This document shows positions 39,882 through 51,987 of a stretch of DNA of 64,000 nucleotides, piece after piece. The DNA lies in assembly GCA_948144175.1 (NCBI GenBank), contig CANXME010002658.1:1-64000 (forward strand), read 5' to 3'. The translations under genes were made by a program, and so were the position numbers. A model generated the notes under the pieces. It made no database searches and was not told the DNA's origin. It worked only from the letters and a program-made list of their open reading frames with translations. The stretch is from Closterium sp. NIES-65 (lineage: Eukaryota; Streptophyta; Zygnematophyceae; Desmidiales; Closteriaceae). How positions within the stretch are numbered: position 1 is the first letter of the stretch; each line of letters begins with the position of its first letter.

Positions 39882-40550
39882 ACACATTCCCTCTCATCCC
39901 TTCTCTTCCACTCTCAACCCCTCTCATCCCATCTCTTCCACTCTCATTCCCTCTCATCCCCTCTCCTACACTCTAATTCCCTCTCATTCACTCTCATTCT
40001 CTCTCATTCTCTCTCATCCCCTCTCATTCACTCTCATTCCCTCTCCTCCCCTCTGATTCCCTCTCATCCCCTCTCATTCACTTTCATCCCCTCTCATTCC
40101 ATCTCATACACTCTCATCCCCTCTCATCCCCTCTCATCCCCTCTCATCCCCTCTCGCACACTATCGTTCCCTCTCATCCCCTCTCATTCACGTTCATCCC
40201 CTTTCATCCCCTCTTATCCCCTCTCATCCCCTCTCATTCACTCTCATCCCGTCTCCTACACTCTCATACACTCTCATCCCCTCTTATCCCCTCTCATCCC
40301 TCTCACACACTCTCATCCACTCTCATCCTCTCTCATCCAATCTTGTTCCCCCTCACACACTCTCATTCCCTCTCATCCCCCCTCATCCCCTCTCACACAC
40401 TCTCGTTCCCTCTCATACACTCTCATCCCCTCTCTTCCACTCTCATTCCCCCTCATCCCCTCTCCTACACTCTAACCCACTCTCATACACTCTCATCCCC
40501 TCTCATCACCTCTCTGGTCCTGATTCCCCGTTCCTATCATCCCCTCTCAT
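39882..40550. repeat. 10-bp satellite, left array, second part
   Basis: This continues the decamer array that the copia element split (CTCTCATCCC/CTCTCATTCA units). It fades out around 40550. Confidence 0.92.
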
Positions 40551-40794
40551 TCCCCGTTATCTTCCTATGCTCATTATCCATCAGACCTCGTGGCACTTGT
40601 GATCAGCGTCATGTCTCACCCACTGCAATCCATGTGAGGTCGGGCCTATGAATTTAGGGTTGGCCTTCGCAGATCCTCGTGGCTTACAGTGCGTGGGTTC
40701 GTACACTCCATTGTAATGCCAAATTTCACTCACAAATTGCAATGTCGTGATGTTGATTGATCTCTATTTCATTTGGTGCTCTAGTTATGTCGAT

Positions 40795-41328
40795 GTGCAG
40801 GACTTTGACGTATGCAACATATTCAAGGGGAAAGTTTATCCGTCAGCCGCAGAAGCGAGGGAGGATGTTCAGTTGTATTGTCAGCAGAATATGATTAGGG
40901 AGTTCTACTATTATAGTCGCAAAGAACTTATCGAGGTACGGTGCAACTCGATGAGGAATTTGAGTTGGGTTGGTGGAGAGGTAAGCAGCAAAGATGAGTT
41001 ATGTCCCTTCCGCATTGTCATACAAGGGTCCAAAAACAGAACCATGAAGGTCTCGCTAGCTAGCTTGAGGCATGCCGACCTATGTACATCTGGTGCTAGG
41101 AGTGTTAGGAAGATAGCTGTCGGAGTGTGTACAAGGGAGACGGCAAATCACCATGACGATGACGGACCCACCAAGAGTGCCGGATACATCGGTGGACGGG
41201 CGCGGGTTGAGGACTGCGAAGGGCGTGGCTGCAAGACACATACTATGCTGGTTGCAGGAGATGGGATGGCGGAAGGAGAAGAGATGAGAGGAGCTTACCT
41301 TGTTCATACACCTATGAATGTTATCTAA
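40795..41328 (+). pseudogene. Second Mutator-transposase N-terminal fragment
   Basis: The translated segment VQDFDVCNIFKGKVYPSAAE, LIEVRCNSM, CPFRIVIQGS and LRHADLCTSGARSVRK is clearly homologous to the start of the transposase at 47049 (NIYKGKLYPTAIAAREEV, LIEVWCKSM, CPFRVVMRG, LDHADRCVTEAARIR). It points the opposite way and the similarity stops about where the transposase core would begin. It is probably a truncated relict, or part of another gene carried by the element. Confidence 0.7.
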
Positions 41329-41539
41329 GGTGACGGTTATGTGGAGATTAACTCTACAACGGTAGTGAGCTAAACTACAGGGTTGGCACGAACTACTAGA
41401 GGTGATCGTAGCTTTGCTTGGTTCCTTAGTGCTTGCACATTCACGGGAGAAATTGGCAAGAGTTTTCACTAACAAAGTTGGAATTCAGAATCATTCAAGA
41501 AGGAATCACAACAATGACTACATCAGGCACCTAGCAACC

Positions 41540-42100
41540 CTGCAGCTAGCCTGGTCGACCGCCAGCGCAGCTCGGTCGACCGCCTGCCAGCATTGCGTAG
41601 AGGAGTCGTGCCAGCACTGCAGAAGGGCGACCTGCCAACAAAGCAGGTCGACGGCGTGCCCCGTAGAACACAGCAGTGCGCGCGCTCGCAGGTGTGCGCA
41701 GACGATTGGCCCGACTTGCCTCGTTGGGCATCCGTCGGCTGTTGTCTGCGCTGTCTGCGCCTGACGAGCCACATCGACTTCGGGATACCAGCCCGAAGTC
41801 GACTGCGCCATCGCGATCTCGACGACGTTCATGAGCCTCTGCAGAACTCGTCGAGCAGGTTACCCGGTCGACATGGTCGACCCCTGGTGCTCTGGTCGAC
41901 CCTCAGGTGCCTCTGGTCGACCACTGGGTCCCTCTGGTCGACCACCAGGCGCTCCTGGTCGACCACAACTCCCGTCGAGCTACCCCCCTAGTCGACGGAC
42001 CCCTTCCATCGACCAGGTCTGCTTCGTCGACCTCCCGAACGGCCCACCCGTCGCACAGACCAGTCAGTTGTAGATGTCGAGCTCCATGGTCGACAGCAAC
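41540..42100. repeat. Block dense in GTCGAC motifs
   Basis: About 13 GTCGAC hexamers, mostly as TGGTCGACC, occur within 560 bp, spaced about 20 bp apart in the densest part (41890-41965). The sequence has no convincing gene. Confidence 0.8.
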
Positions 42101-42689
42101 ACCACAGCGGTCCACGGCAGCTCGATGTAACTTGTCGAGCAGCTATCCCACTGTGAACGGTCGGCTGCTACTCTCGTGCATCCGACCAAGTCGTCGGCGT
42201 TGCCCAAGCGAGGGCGGGGCCAACACTCCACTCCTGTTAACAGGTTAGAGGGTGGGTAAATTGGTGTTGGTGGTTATTAGGGCGTATTCCTACGGCCTCC
42301 TATTTAGAAACCTCCTATCAAGACTGTACCTTTTGCCTGGTAAAAGTAGCGAGAGATTTTGGGTTTAGGGAATTTTCCAGTGAGTAAAAACCGAACAACA
42401 CTTGTGTTTGAGATAAATATGACAAGTAAAAATTTTGCACACCGAACAACACAAACAATAGAATGATGCAACTAGAAGATGTTAAACATTTGATACTACC
42501 TGTTTTAAATGTTATATAGGCACCATACACTGACATTGGAGTATTTTGATACCCAAAGCCCCCACCATTCGTGACGTTGCAGAGACAATGTGGGAAATAA
42601 AAGAAAAGGACATGTTATCAAACCAGGTGTAGAGCGCTCAAGAAGTCAATCATGTATCCATGAATAATAACATGCATAGCCCACACGTT
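42101..42689. other. Spacer inside the Mutator-like element, nothing recognised
   Basis: This stretch is AT-rich from about 42240 and has no open frame of note, repeats or element ends. Confidence 0.5.
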
Positions 42690-44317
42690 CTACTGCAAAG
42701 AGCTGTTGCTGTTCTCGTATCCCTGTTGGCACGACGACCTGTTGTGCATACCAGACGCCGACCCCTCGACCTCCCGTTGCAATGGCATGCCTACATGGCT
42801 CCAACGTTGCTCCAGACCTGCAACATTCCCATGCATTGGCATTCCCATGCGTCCCCATCGTTGGTTAAGGGCTTGAACGTACCCAAATTGCCCTTGTAAC
42901 GCATCCTGGGACCCAAGTTGGCCTCTCGTATCCTGCTGCCCTCCCATCCTATGCTGCCCTCCCATCCTATGCTGCCCTCCCAACCCCTGCTTCCCTACCA
43001 GCCCCTGCTGCCCTCCCAACCCCTGCTGCCCTCCCAACCCCGCCTGTCCGCCGCTCCCCTGCTGCCCTGTCATCCCATGCTGCCTTGCCATCCCCTGCTG
43101 CCCTCCCAACCCCTGCTGCCCCCCCAACCCCTGCTGCCCTCCCATCCCCTGCTGCCCTCCCAACCCCTGCTCCCTTGTCATCCCATGCTGCCCTGTCATC
43201 CCATGCTGCCCTCTCAACCCCTGCTGCCCCCCCAACCCCTGCTGCCCTCCCATTCCCTGCTGCCCTCCCAACCCCTGCTCCCCTGTCATCCCATGCTGCC
43301 TTGCCATCCCCTGCTGCTCTCCCAACCCCTGCTGCCCCCCCAACCCTTGCTGCCCTCCCATCCCCCACTGCCCTCCCAACCCCTGCTCCCCTGTCATCCC
43401 ATGCTGCCTTGCCATCCCCTGCTGCCCTCCCATCCCCTGCTGCCTTCCCAACCCCTGCTGCCCTCCCAACCCCTGCTGCCCTCCCAACCCCCGCTGCCCT
43501 CCCAACCCCCGCTGCCCTCCCAACCCCCGCTGCCCTCCCAACCCCTGCTGCCCTCCCAACCCCTGCTGCCCTCCCAACCCCTGCTGCCCTCCCAACCCCT
43601 GCTGCCCTCCCAACCCCTGCTGCCCTCCCATCCTCTGCTGCCCTCCCAACCCCGCCTGTCCGCTGCTCCCCTGCTGCCCTGTCATCCCATGCTGCCTTGC
43701 CATCCCCTGCTGCCCTCCCATCCGCTGCCGCCCTCCCAACCCTGCCTGTCCACCGCTCCCCTGCTGCCAGGCCATCCCCTGCTGCCTTGCCATCCCCTGC
43801 TGCCCTCGCAACCCCGGGTGTCCTCCCATCCCCTGCTGCCCTCTCAACCCCTGCTGACCTTCCATCCCTTCCAATCCGCTCCCACCATTTTGTTCCAACC
43901 GTTCAGCTCCTCCCTGTTGTTCCGTGGTAGACCGAGATCCATATCTGCCTCTGCCTCTCCCTCTCCCTCTTCCCCCTCTCCTCGGCTTGCATTGCGTCCC
44001 CTGCCTCTGCCCTTACCTCCAGTTGTTGCACGTTCCTCTCCTGCCTGTCTTGCCACATCACACTGCAGGAATAATCCCTGCATCCGCCGTATACGCCCTG
44101 CAACCACGTCATCTGCAGTCCTCAACCCTTCCACCCGCTCGGCCACCGAAGTATCCGACACTCGTCCCGCCTGACTCTCTTGGGTGATGTTTATCTGTGT
44201 CCCCGCCGAATTATCTGTGAGTGGGCAAGTCTGAGTTCGTGGTTGTGCGTTCACCAAGACCAACATCACCGGCAGTTCCGGGATCCCTACCAAACACCTC
44301 GACCAGCGCCCCACCAT
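42690..44317 (-). CDS. GQQG-repeat open frame and its charged leader
   Basis: From about 43900 to 42690 one frame encodes some 75 short repeats of GGQQGL/GQQGM with ARQHGMTG variants, 402 residues, ending in an unrelated tail. Upstream (44317-43844) a different frame encodes a charged segment (VAERVEGLRTADDVVAGRIR, then RG- and EG-rich). The two frames overlap, so a splice or frameshift must join them if this is one protein. It follows the transposase on the same strand and may be its C-terminal extension or a second element gene. No known family. Coding is uncertain because codon-level repeats also give long frames on the other strand. Confidence 0.4.
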
Positions 44318-47049
44318 ATGTCACGGCATCACGATCATCCCGTCCCTCCTCATCCACTTCACCAATCCCTTCAACCAAACCGACACTCCCATCATCCTCG
44401 CTGCACGACTCCTCCTCCACATCACCTGGCTGTCCTTGTTTACGCATGGCTTGGCACCTAATCCCTCTGCGGTGCGTTCGGTTGCAAGCGTTGCACAGGG
44501 CTACATGCACTGCACCATCTGCGTCCGTCATGGTTTGCACTGACAATTGCCCTGCGGGGGTTTGTAAAGCTTCCCACAACACTCTGTTGGCTGCACAAAC
44601 CTCGCAAGTTCGGGCATTATGACCGTACTCACCGCACTTTCCACACTTGCGCAACTTGATTGGGTCCATCTCTCATGTGGACCACATTCTACGCTTTGGT
44701 GGCCGACCGGCCTTCTTCTTGTAGACCGGAGGGAGGGTAATGCCGTCAGGGACCACAGAGGTTGGGTCGAGAAGTCGGATCGGCGTTCTGTACACTTGTT
44801 GCAGTGCTGAAGTTGTGTGATATTTTTGGATCACTGCGTGCGCCCTCTGAGCACCATTTTTTAACACGGCGAAGATGTGTACGCATGGCAGCCCGTATTC
44901 CCTGTTTTTGGGATAAATGGGCGAAGAGGTAAAAAGGGATTAACGCATGACTGAAACCAGCAAGAATAGCTAAAACCTGCAGGATTTCATCACACACATG
45001 AACACATGGCTTAAAGAAGCCCACATTCAGCAAATATGATTACGGCAAGCATATGTACACACGACACTTTGGCGACCTTATGCCCCTGCATGGGCAAGGT
45101 GGAGGGATAGGGAAGGTTCTTTGAGTTGTAGGCAACTAGACATTTCAATTTAAATAGAATATCGCATATCGCCATATTCCCCATGTCGCACGGGGAAGGC
45201 TCGTGATAAATGGGACAAATGGGCATTAAGTTAGAGAGGGTATAACGTAGGAGAAAATGGGCATAAGGTTGTAGACAACATGATAATAGCAGCAGGAACG
45301 AGATTACATGGCTCTTAGGCCGCCCCAAATACCACTGATGTTGGGATAAATGGGCAGGAAAGGGGATTTCATAAGTTACGCAGACCTATTATGATAACTG
45401 GGGGCTGAAATTTAGAGTGGGTACAATATGAGGGTTGATCTTGCATGACATTTGGGAAGCTGATGAACACAATATTCAAGTATACACCAGTGAAACATAC
45501 GCTAGGAGTGCTAAAAACAGAACCTAAACACCACTTACTTGGTGTAGCCACATGAGCAGCAGGTGTCTGCAGGATCCTCGGGGTTTGTGGTCACGACTCG
45601 CCTCTCGTCCCCTTGGCGTACTATGTACTCGTGTTCCCCCGATTCAGCCACCCTGTATCTTTTGCCCTCATCGCGATTCCCGATGACTATTGGCTTTGTC
45701 CTGGGAGGGAAGTCAGCAACTGTCATCTCGGAGTATAATTGGCGCCTCTCTTCGATCTTCGTTGATAGCTTATCTGCCAAGCCTAGCAGCACCTGCGGCG
45801 GACTCTTATCCCGCAATCCCGAAAGCGACGCATGGTGAGACTCAACGGGATTGGAAGACAAGCAACCGTAACGCGGTGCTCCAAAATAAGTTTTCGCCCA
45901 CTTAACACCCAACCCATTGTCCACAAGGTACGAGGATCCACCAGGACATTCCATCTCAATTTTTTCCATTGACTTGAGGTACACAAGCTCCGTCAAAGCC
46001 GCGGCAGCTGCAAGAATTCGTCCGTCCAGATCTGTCCTGAACTTGTTTTTGAAGTTTCGAACCAAATGGGTGATGCAAAAAGACTCCCGTACAAGGGGGA
46101 GACAAGTGGATGTGGTGGATATACATGCCCCTCCCTTATCATGCATCATGACAAAGTCGGAGGAGTTCACCTCCGGAACGGCCTCTAGCAGGAGATTGAA
46201 TAGGAAGGCGCATGCATGCTTGTTTTCCCCCTCCACCCATGCACATCCCAGCATAACAAGTTGGTGTTGGCTATCCAACATGCATATGTTCAAGGTGTAT
46301 CCCCCCCATGCGGTCTTATTATGACATCCATCCGCAAAAATGATGGGCAGACAAATCATGACCGCATCTCTCGCCCCTGGAAATATAATTCTTGCACGGT
46401 AGAAGAGATTTCCCCGCCTGACCATGGACACGACAGATGAGGGGTTTTTATCCTTGAACTTTCCTAACAGGTCCTCCATGTATTGAAATCCATCGTCTCC
46501 ACAAAACGGATCCGCATTCCTCAGCTCAAAGAGCACCTCGCGCGCAACCGCGTACGAGCACTCCACACGTAAAACCGCCTTAACATGACTCATCAGCGCA
46601 TGAGGTCTCATGCCGCCATGCTTTAGCATCTCACGCGCAACCTCTTTGACTTCATCCCTCCGAATCCTTGCAGCTTCGGTGACACACCTATCGGCGTGAT
46701 CCAAATCAGCCACCGTGACCCGCAGGTTACTATAGCGCGGTCCCCGCATGACAACACGGAATGGACACATCCCTTCTCCGATGTGCACCTCCCCACGAGG
46801 CCATACCTTGCCCTCCATGGACTTGCACCACACCTCAATGAGATTCGACCGATTATAGCGGAAATAGGGAGCAAATGTCTGCTGCCTATAGTACAACCGC
46901 ACCTCCTCCCTTGCTGCTATAGCAGTTGGGTAGAGCTTCCCCTTGTAAATGTTGACAGCATCATCTTCCTGCACATCAAAATTGCTACAGGACCAAAAAA
47001 TAACGGATGGAGGGATACCACACGGAAGTTTGCAAGTTATCTTATACAA
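44211..47049 (-). CDS. Mutator-like transposase (multi-exon)
   Basis: The main exon (47049-45539) encodes a FAR1/MULE-type N-terminal DNA-binding region (NIYKGKLYPTAIAAREEV) and the MULE catalytic domain with IIFADGCHNKTAWGG, FVMMHDKGG and CITHLVRNFKNKF. It ends in CSC at a GTAAGT donor. A downstream exon near 44970-45010 supplies the CVH half of a SWIM zinc finger (CxC...CxH). The next exon carries the usual MULE tail (LPPVYKKKAGRPPKRR) and a zinc knuckle (CGKCGEYGHNARTC, about 44610-44650). An in-frame TGA lies between tail and knuckle (44673-44675). The enzyme cuts and inserts element ends. The true start is uncertain: the frame at 47049 does not begin with a clear ATG and a small 5' exon is likely. 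Confidence 0.8.
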
Positions 47050-47099
47050 CTCTTGTTTGGAAATGAACGATGGCTGATGTTAACAATACACTTTAGCTA

Positions 47100-47279
47100 G
47101 TTTGGACAATAAGACCATGCAGATTCAACATGTGTATTCAACCTCAGCCTCTCACCTTGAACGTATGAGGCGAAACATGTTGTTCCTCACGACCGCCTCA
47201 AGCTCTGTTGGACAATAAGACCATGCGGATATAAGGTGTAGTATTGTTCATAAGAGAGAATGGAAGGGGGGAAATTGAG
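47100..47279. other. 5' region of the transposase gene
   Basis: Two copies of GGACAATAAGACCATGC (about 47105 and 47208) flank a unique stretch. It probably holds the transposase promoter. Nothing else is recognised. Confidence 0.45.
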
Positions 47280-50200
47280 AGCCTTTCAAGAGTTAGGGGA
47301 CAAGAGAGAATGTCACACAGACAAGAGAGTGTATGAGAGCGTATGAGAGGGGATGAGAGGGGATGAGAGGGGATGACAGGGAAAGAGAGGGAATGAGAGG
47401 GAATGAGAGGGAATGAGAGTGAATGAGAGGGGATGAGAGGGAACGGGAGTATGTGTACGGGGATGAGAGGGGATGAGTGTGTATGAGAGGGGATCAGAGT
47501 GTATGAGAGGGGCTGAGAAGGGATAAGAGGGGATGAGAGTGAATGAGAGTGTATGGAAGTGTATGAGAGTGGATGAGAGCGGATTATGGGGTATGAGTGT
47601 GTATGAGAGGGGATGAGAGTGTTTAAGAGTGTCTGATAGTGCATGAGAGAGGATGAGAGGAGTTGAGAGTGTATGAGAGTGGATGAGGAGGGATGGGAGT
47701 GTGTAAGAGAGTGTATGAGAGTGTGTGAGAGGGGATGAGAGGGGATGAGAGGGGATGACTAGGGATGAGAGTGCACAAGAGTGAAAGGGAGAGTATGAGA
47801 GTGTATGAGTGTGTTTGGGAGTGTATAAGAGGGGATGAGAGTGCATATGATAGTGTATGAGTGGGTATGAGTGGGTACGAGAGTGTATGAGAGTCTATGA
47901 GAGGGAATGAGATGGGATGAGAGGGGATGAGAGGGTATGAGAGTGAATGAGAGTGTATGATAAGGGATGATGAGAGTGTATGAGAGTTTAGGAGAGTGGA
48001 TGAGAGTGGTTGAGAGTGTATGAGAGTGTATGTGAGGGGATGAGAGTGTATGAGAGTGTATGAGAGTTAACGAGAGGGGATGTGAAGGGATGAGAGGGGA
48101 TGAGAGTGTTTAAGAGTATCTGATAGTGCATGAGAGAGGATGAGAGGAGTTGAGAGTGTATGAGAGTGGATGAGGAGGGTTGAGAGTGTGTAAGAGAGTG
48201 TATGAGAGTGTGTGAGAGTGTTTGAGTGGGGATGAGAGGGGATGAGAGGGGATGAGAGGGTATGAGAGGGGATGTGAGGGGATAAGAGGGGATGAGTGCT
48301 CATGAGACTGTATGAGAGTGTATGAGTGTGTATGGGAGTGTATACGAGGGGATGAGAGTGTATATGAGTGTATATGAGTGGGTACGAGAGGGTATGAGAG
48401 TGTATGAGAGGGAATGAGATGGGATGAGAGGGGATGAGAGGGGATGAGAGTGAATGAGAGTGTATGGAAGTGTATGAGAGTGGATGAGAGCGGATTAGGG
48501 GGTATGAGTGTGTATGAGAGGGGATGAGAGTGTTTAAGAGTGTATGATAGTGCATGAGAGAGGATGAGAGGAGTTGAGAGTGTATGAGAGTGGATGAGGA
48601 GGGTTGAGAGCGTGTAAGAGAGTGTATGAGAGTGTGTGAGAGTGTATGAGATGGGATGATAGGGAATGAGAGGGGATGAGAGGGGATGAGAGGGGATGAC
48701 CAGGGATGAGAGTGCACGAGATTGAAAGGGAGTGTATGAGAGTGTCTGAGTGTGTATGGGAGTGTATAGGAGGGGATGAGAGTGTATATGATAGTGTATG
48801 AGTGGGTATGAGTGGGTACGAGAGGGTATGAGAGTGTATGAGAGGGAATGACATGGGATGAGAGGGGATGAGAGCGTATGAGTGTGTATGAGTGTGTATG
48901 GGAGTGTATAAGAGGGGATGAGAGTGTATATGAGTGTATATGAGTGGGTACAAGAGGGTATGAGAGTACATGAGAGGGAATGAGATAGGATGAGAGGGGA
49001 TGAGAGGGGATGAGAGTGAATGAGAGTGTATGGAAGAGTATGGGAGTGGATGAGAGCGGATTAGGGGGTATGAGTGTGTATGAGAGGGGATGAGAGTGTT
49101 TAAGAGTGTCTGATAGTGCATGAGAGAGGGTGAGAGGAGTTGAGAGTGTATGAGAGTGGATGAGGAGGGTTGAGAGTGTGTAAGAGAGTGTATGAGAGTG
49201 TGTGAGAGTGTATGAGATGGGATGATAGGGGATGAAAGGGGATGAGAGGGGATGATAGGGGATGACCAGGGATGAGAGTGCACGAGAGTGAAAGGGAGTG
49301 TATGAGAGTGTATGAGTGTGTATGGGAGTGTATAAGAAGGGATGAGAGTGTATATGATAGTGTATGAGTGGGTATGAGTGGGTACGAGAGTGTATGAGAG
49401 TGTATGAGAGGGAATGAGATGGGATGAGAGGGGATGAGTGGGGATGAGAGTGAATGAGAGTGTATGATAAGGGATGATGAGAGTGTATGAGAGTTTAGGA
49501 GAGTGGATGAGAGTGGTTGAGAGTGTATGAGAGTGTATGTGAGGGGATGAGAGTGTATGAGAGTGTATGAGAGTGAACGAGAGGGGATGTGAAGGGATGA
49601 GAGGGGATGAGAGTATATGAGAGGGGATGAGAGTATATGAGAGGGGATGAGAGTGTGTGAGATAGGATGAGAACGGATGATAGGAAATGAGTGTGTATGA
49701 GAGTGAGTGGGTGTGTATGAGGGGATGGGAGTGTATGAGAGTGAGTGTAGGAGATTGATTGAGAGTGGTTGAGAGTGTCTGAGAGTGTATGAGAGGGGAT
49801 GAGAGTGTATGAGAGTATATGAGAAGGGATGAGAGTGTATGAGTGTGTACAAGAGAGTAGGACGGGATGATAGTGTATATGATAGTGGATGGGAAGGTAT
49901 GAGAGTGTACAAGAGTGTATGAGAGTGTATGAGAGGGGATGAGAGTGTATGAGAGGGGATGAGAGTGTATGAGAGGGGGTGTGAGGGGATAAGAGGGGAT
50001 GAGTGTGAATGAGAGTGTATGGAAGTGTATGAGAGTGGATGAGAGCGGATTAGGGGGTAAGAGTTTGTATGAGAGGGGATGAGAGTGTATCAGACAGTGG
50101 ATGAGAGGGGATGAGAGTGTATCAGACAGTGGATGAGAGGGGATGAGAGTGAATAAGGGTGTATGTGAGTGTATGAGAGAGGATGAGGGGTTGAGAGTGT

Positions 50201-50870
50201 ATGCGAGTGGATGAGGAGTGATGAGAGTGTGTGAGAGTGTATGAGAGGGGATGAGAGGGGATGAGAGGGGATGAGAGGGGATGTGAGGGGATGAGTGTGA
50301 ATGAGAGTGTATGAGAGTGTATGAGTGTGTATGGGAGTGTATAAGAGGAGATGAGAGTGTATATGAGTGTATATGAGAGTGGGTACGAGAGAGTATGAGA
50401 GTGTATAATAGGGAATGACATGGGATGAGAGGGGATGAGAGCGTATGAGAGTGAATGAGAGTGTATGGGAGTGTATAAGAGGGGATGAGAGTGTATGAGA
50501 GGGAATGACATGGGATGAGAGAGGATGAGAGGGGATGAGAGTGAATGAGACTGTATGATAAGGAATGATGAGAGAGTATGAGAGTTTAGGAGAGTGGATG
50601 AGAGTGGTTGAGAGTGTATGAGAGTGAATGAGAGGGGATGAGTAGGGATGAGAGTGTATGAGAGTGAATGAGAGTGAATGAGAGGGGATGAGAAGGGATG
50701 AGAGGGAAAGAGAGGGAATGAGATGGAATGAGAGTGAATGAGAGGGGATGAGAGGGAATGGGAGTGTGTGAGGGGATGAGAGGGGATGAGTGTGTACGAG
50801 AGGGGGTGAGCAAGAGGGATGGAGAGGGGATGAGTGTGTATGAGAGGGGGTGTGCGAGAGGGATGGAGAG
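47280..50870. repeat. 10-bp satellite, right array
   Basis: About 3.6 kb of decamers GAGAGTGTAT/GAGAGGGGAT form the reverse complement of the left array. Higher-order copies are visible: the block with GTTTAAGAGTGTCTGATAGT and GAGGAGTTGAGAG recurs near 47620, 48105, 48530 and 49100. Long His/Ser/Leu/Pro open frames here are artefacts of the period. Confidence 0.93.
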
Positions 50871-51110
50871 AAGACTCAACGTAACTAGAGGGGACTAGAG
50901 AGCAGTCAAGCACGAGATAGCATAAAAGAAAAGCCTGGCACGAGAGAGGGAATTGACGTAATCGAGGCTTTGGCCGGGGATGACACGGCATGCGAGGGAG
51001 TGAGGAAATATGGGTAGGAGACAAGAGAGCACGAGAGGGGAGGCTAGCAGACGAGAGTGCATGGGCACCCTGGCCTCGGCGGTGGCCAGAGAGGCGCGAC
51101 GCGCTGGGCG
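50871..51110. other. Spacer between satellite and right terminal repeat
   Basis: This is 240 bp of GA-rich unique sequence without a counterpart in the left arm. No gene. Confidence 0.5.
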
Positions 51111-51987
51111 GCGGGTTAGCGCATCACGGTGGCGGATCGTCACAATGCGCCCGGCAGGGTGGCCGCATCACGCATTGCGACGGCGGCAAACCTGGTAGGC
51201 GCGATGCGCGGAGCGGCCAAAAGCAGGACGCAATGCGCATCGCGGCGGCGGCGGCCCGGTCGGCGCGATGCGCTTTGCGACCCGAAGCTGGCCGCCATGC
51301 GCATCGCGGCGGCGGCTGCTCCTGATCGTCGCGATGCATCTCGCGACGATCGGGCCCGATGCATCGGGCGATGCGCTGTTCGGCGCGCCGGTTTGTGGGC
51401 GCATCGCGACAGCGGTCTGATTGACTTTATTCATTCATGTTAGTAGTAATTTTCGAGTAACAAGGGACTAAACGTGAATGGATGGGGAAAGGCTTTAGGG
51501 CTAAGGCACGCACCGTTGATAGACGTCAGGTGCTGCTAACGAACGCCTTGGATGCGTGAACGGGAAGCCAGCTGGCGAAAGCTATAGCTACTAGTAATAG
51601 CGTGAGGAATAGCTGATGGCGGGAAGTAAGTTGGAGAGCTGCGATGGGGTCAAGGTTCTGTACTTGGTTGGAACCGTAGCGGGTAGGGGGGTGTACAGCA
51701 CGTCGGGTCGTGGTGTGATTACGGTGGGCTGGAGGCTCGACGGTACAAGCGTGCATCAAACCTCTCCGCACGAGTCGGCGCGAGCGGGAAATCGGCCTGG
51801 TTTCAGGAATTTCTGGCGGGGGTTTCATGTGTTACCATTCGCCTGATTCTTTAGCTGTTGCTAGTGACTGATTCCGTGACCCCGCTTACCAAGCCCGTCA
51901 GGATACTCGATACAGTTACCATACGCTTTTTATTTTTACCATCGACGTTACGGGGTCACATGATTGTTACTTGTGGCATATTTTCCC
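51111..51987 (-). repeat. Right terminal inverted repeat of the Mutator-like element
   Basis: This 877-bp arm matches 30573-31742 minus its SINE. It has an extra ~63 bp of GCGATGCGC-rich sequence (about 51245-51305) that looks like a local duplication. It ends at CATATTTTCCC and the 9-bp duplication. Confidence 0.92.
51526..51828 (-). CDS. 100-residue open frame in the right terminal repeat
   Basis: This is the twin of the 31091-31393 frame (MKPPPEIPETRPIS, hydrophobic LFLTLLLVAIAFASWL). The frame is intact in both arms. It may be chance conservation through the repeat. Confidence 0.3.
   Translation of the reverse strand: MKPPPEIPETRPISRSRRLVRRGLMHACTVEPPAHRNHTTTRRAVHPPTRYGSNQVQNLDPIAALQLTSRHQLFLTLLLVAIAFASWLPVHASKAFVSST

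Larger units (their letters stand above)
30573..51987. mobile_element. Giant Mutator-like transposon (21.4 kb)
   Basis: The element is bounded by inverted ends GGGAAAATATG (30573) and CATATTTTCCC (51987) and flanked by the perfect 9-bp duplication TTTGAATAA (30564-30572 and 51988-51996), the target-site size of Mutator-like elements. The arms are near-identical over about 0.8 kb. Inside are 10-bp satellite arrays, a Mutator-type transposase gene on the minus strand, a second transposase fragment on the plus strand, and a repetitive GQQG open frame. Without the nested copia (7.4 kb) and the SINE (359 bp including its duplication) it would be about 13.6 kb. The coherent ends and target duplication argue that this is one insertion, not a chance pair of repeats. 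Confidence 0.92.

Noticed and set aside
42918-44174. Plus-strand Pro/Leu/Ser frame opposite the GQQG frame
   Set aside because: It is the reverse reading of the same short repeat, has no supporting motif and is opposite to the transposase strand.
47280-50870. Possible CRISPR-like regular repeats
   Set aside because: Decamer units have no unique spacers and the sequence is eukaryotic.
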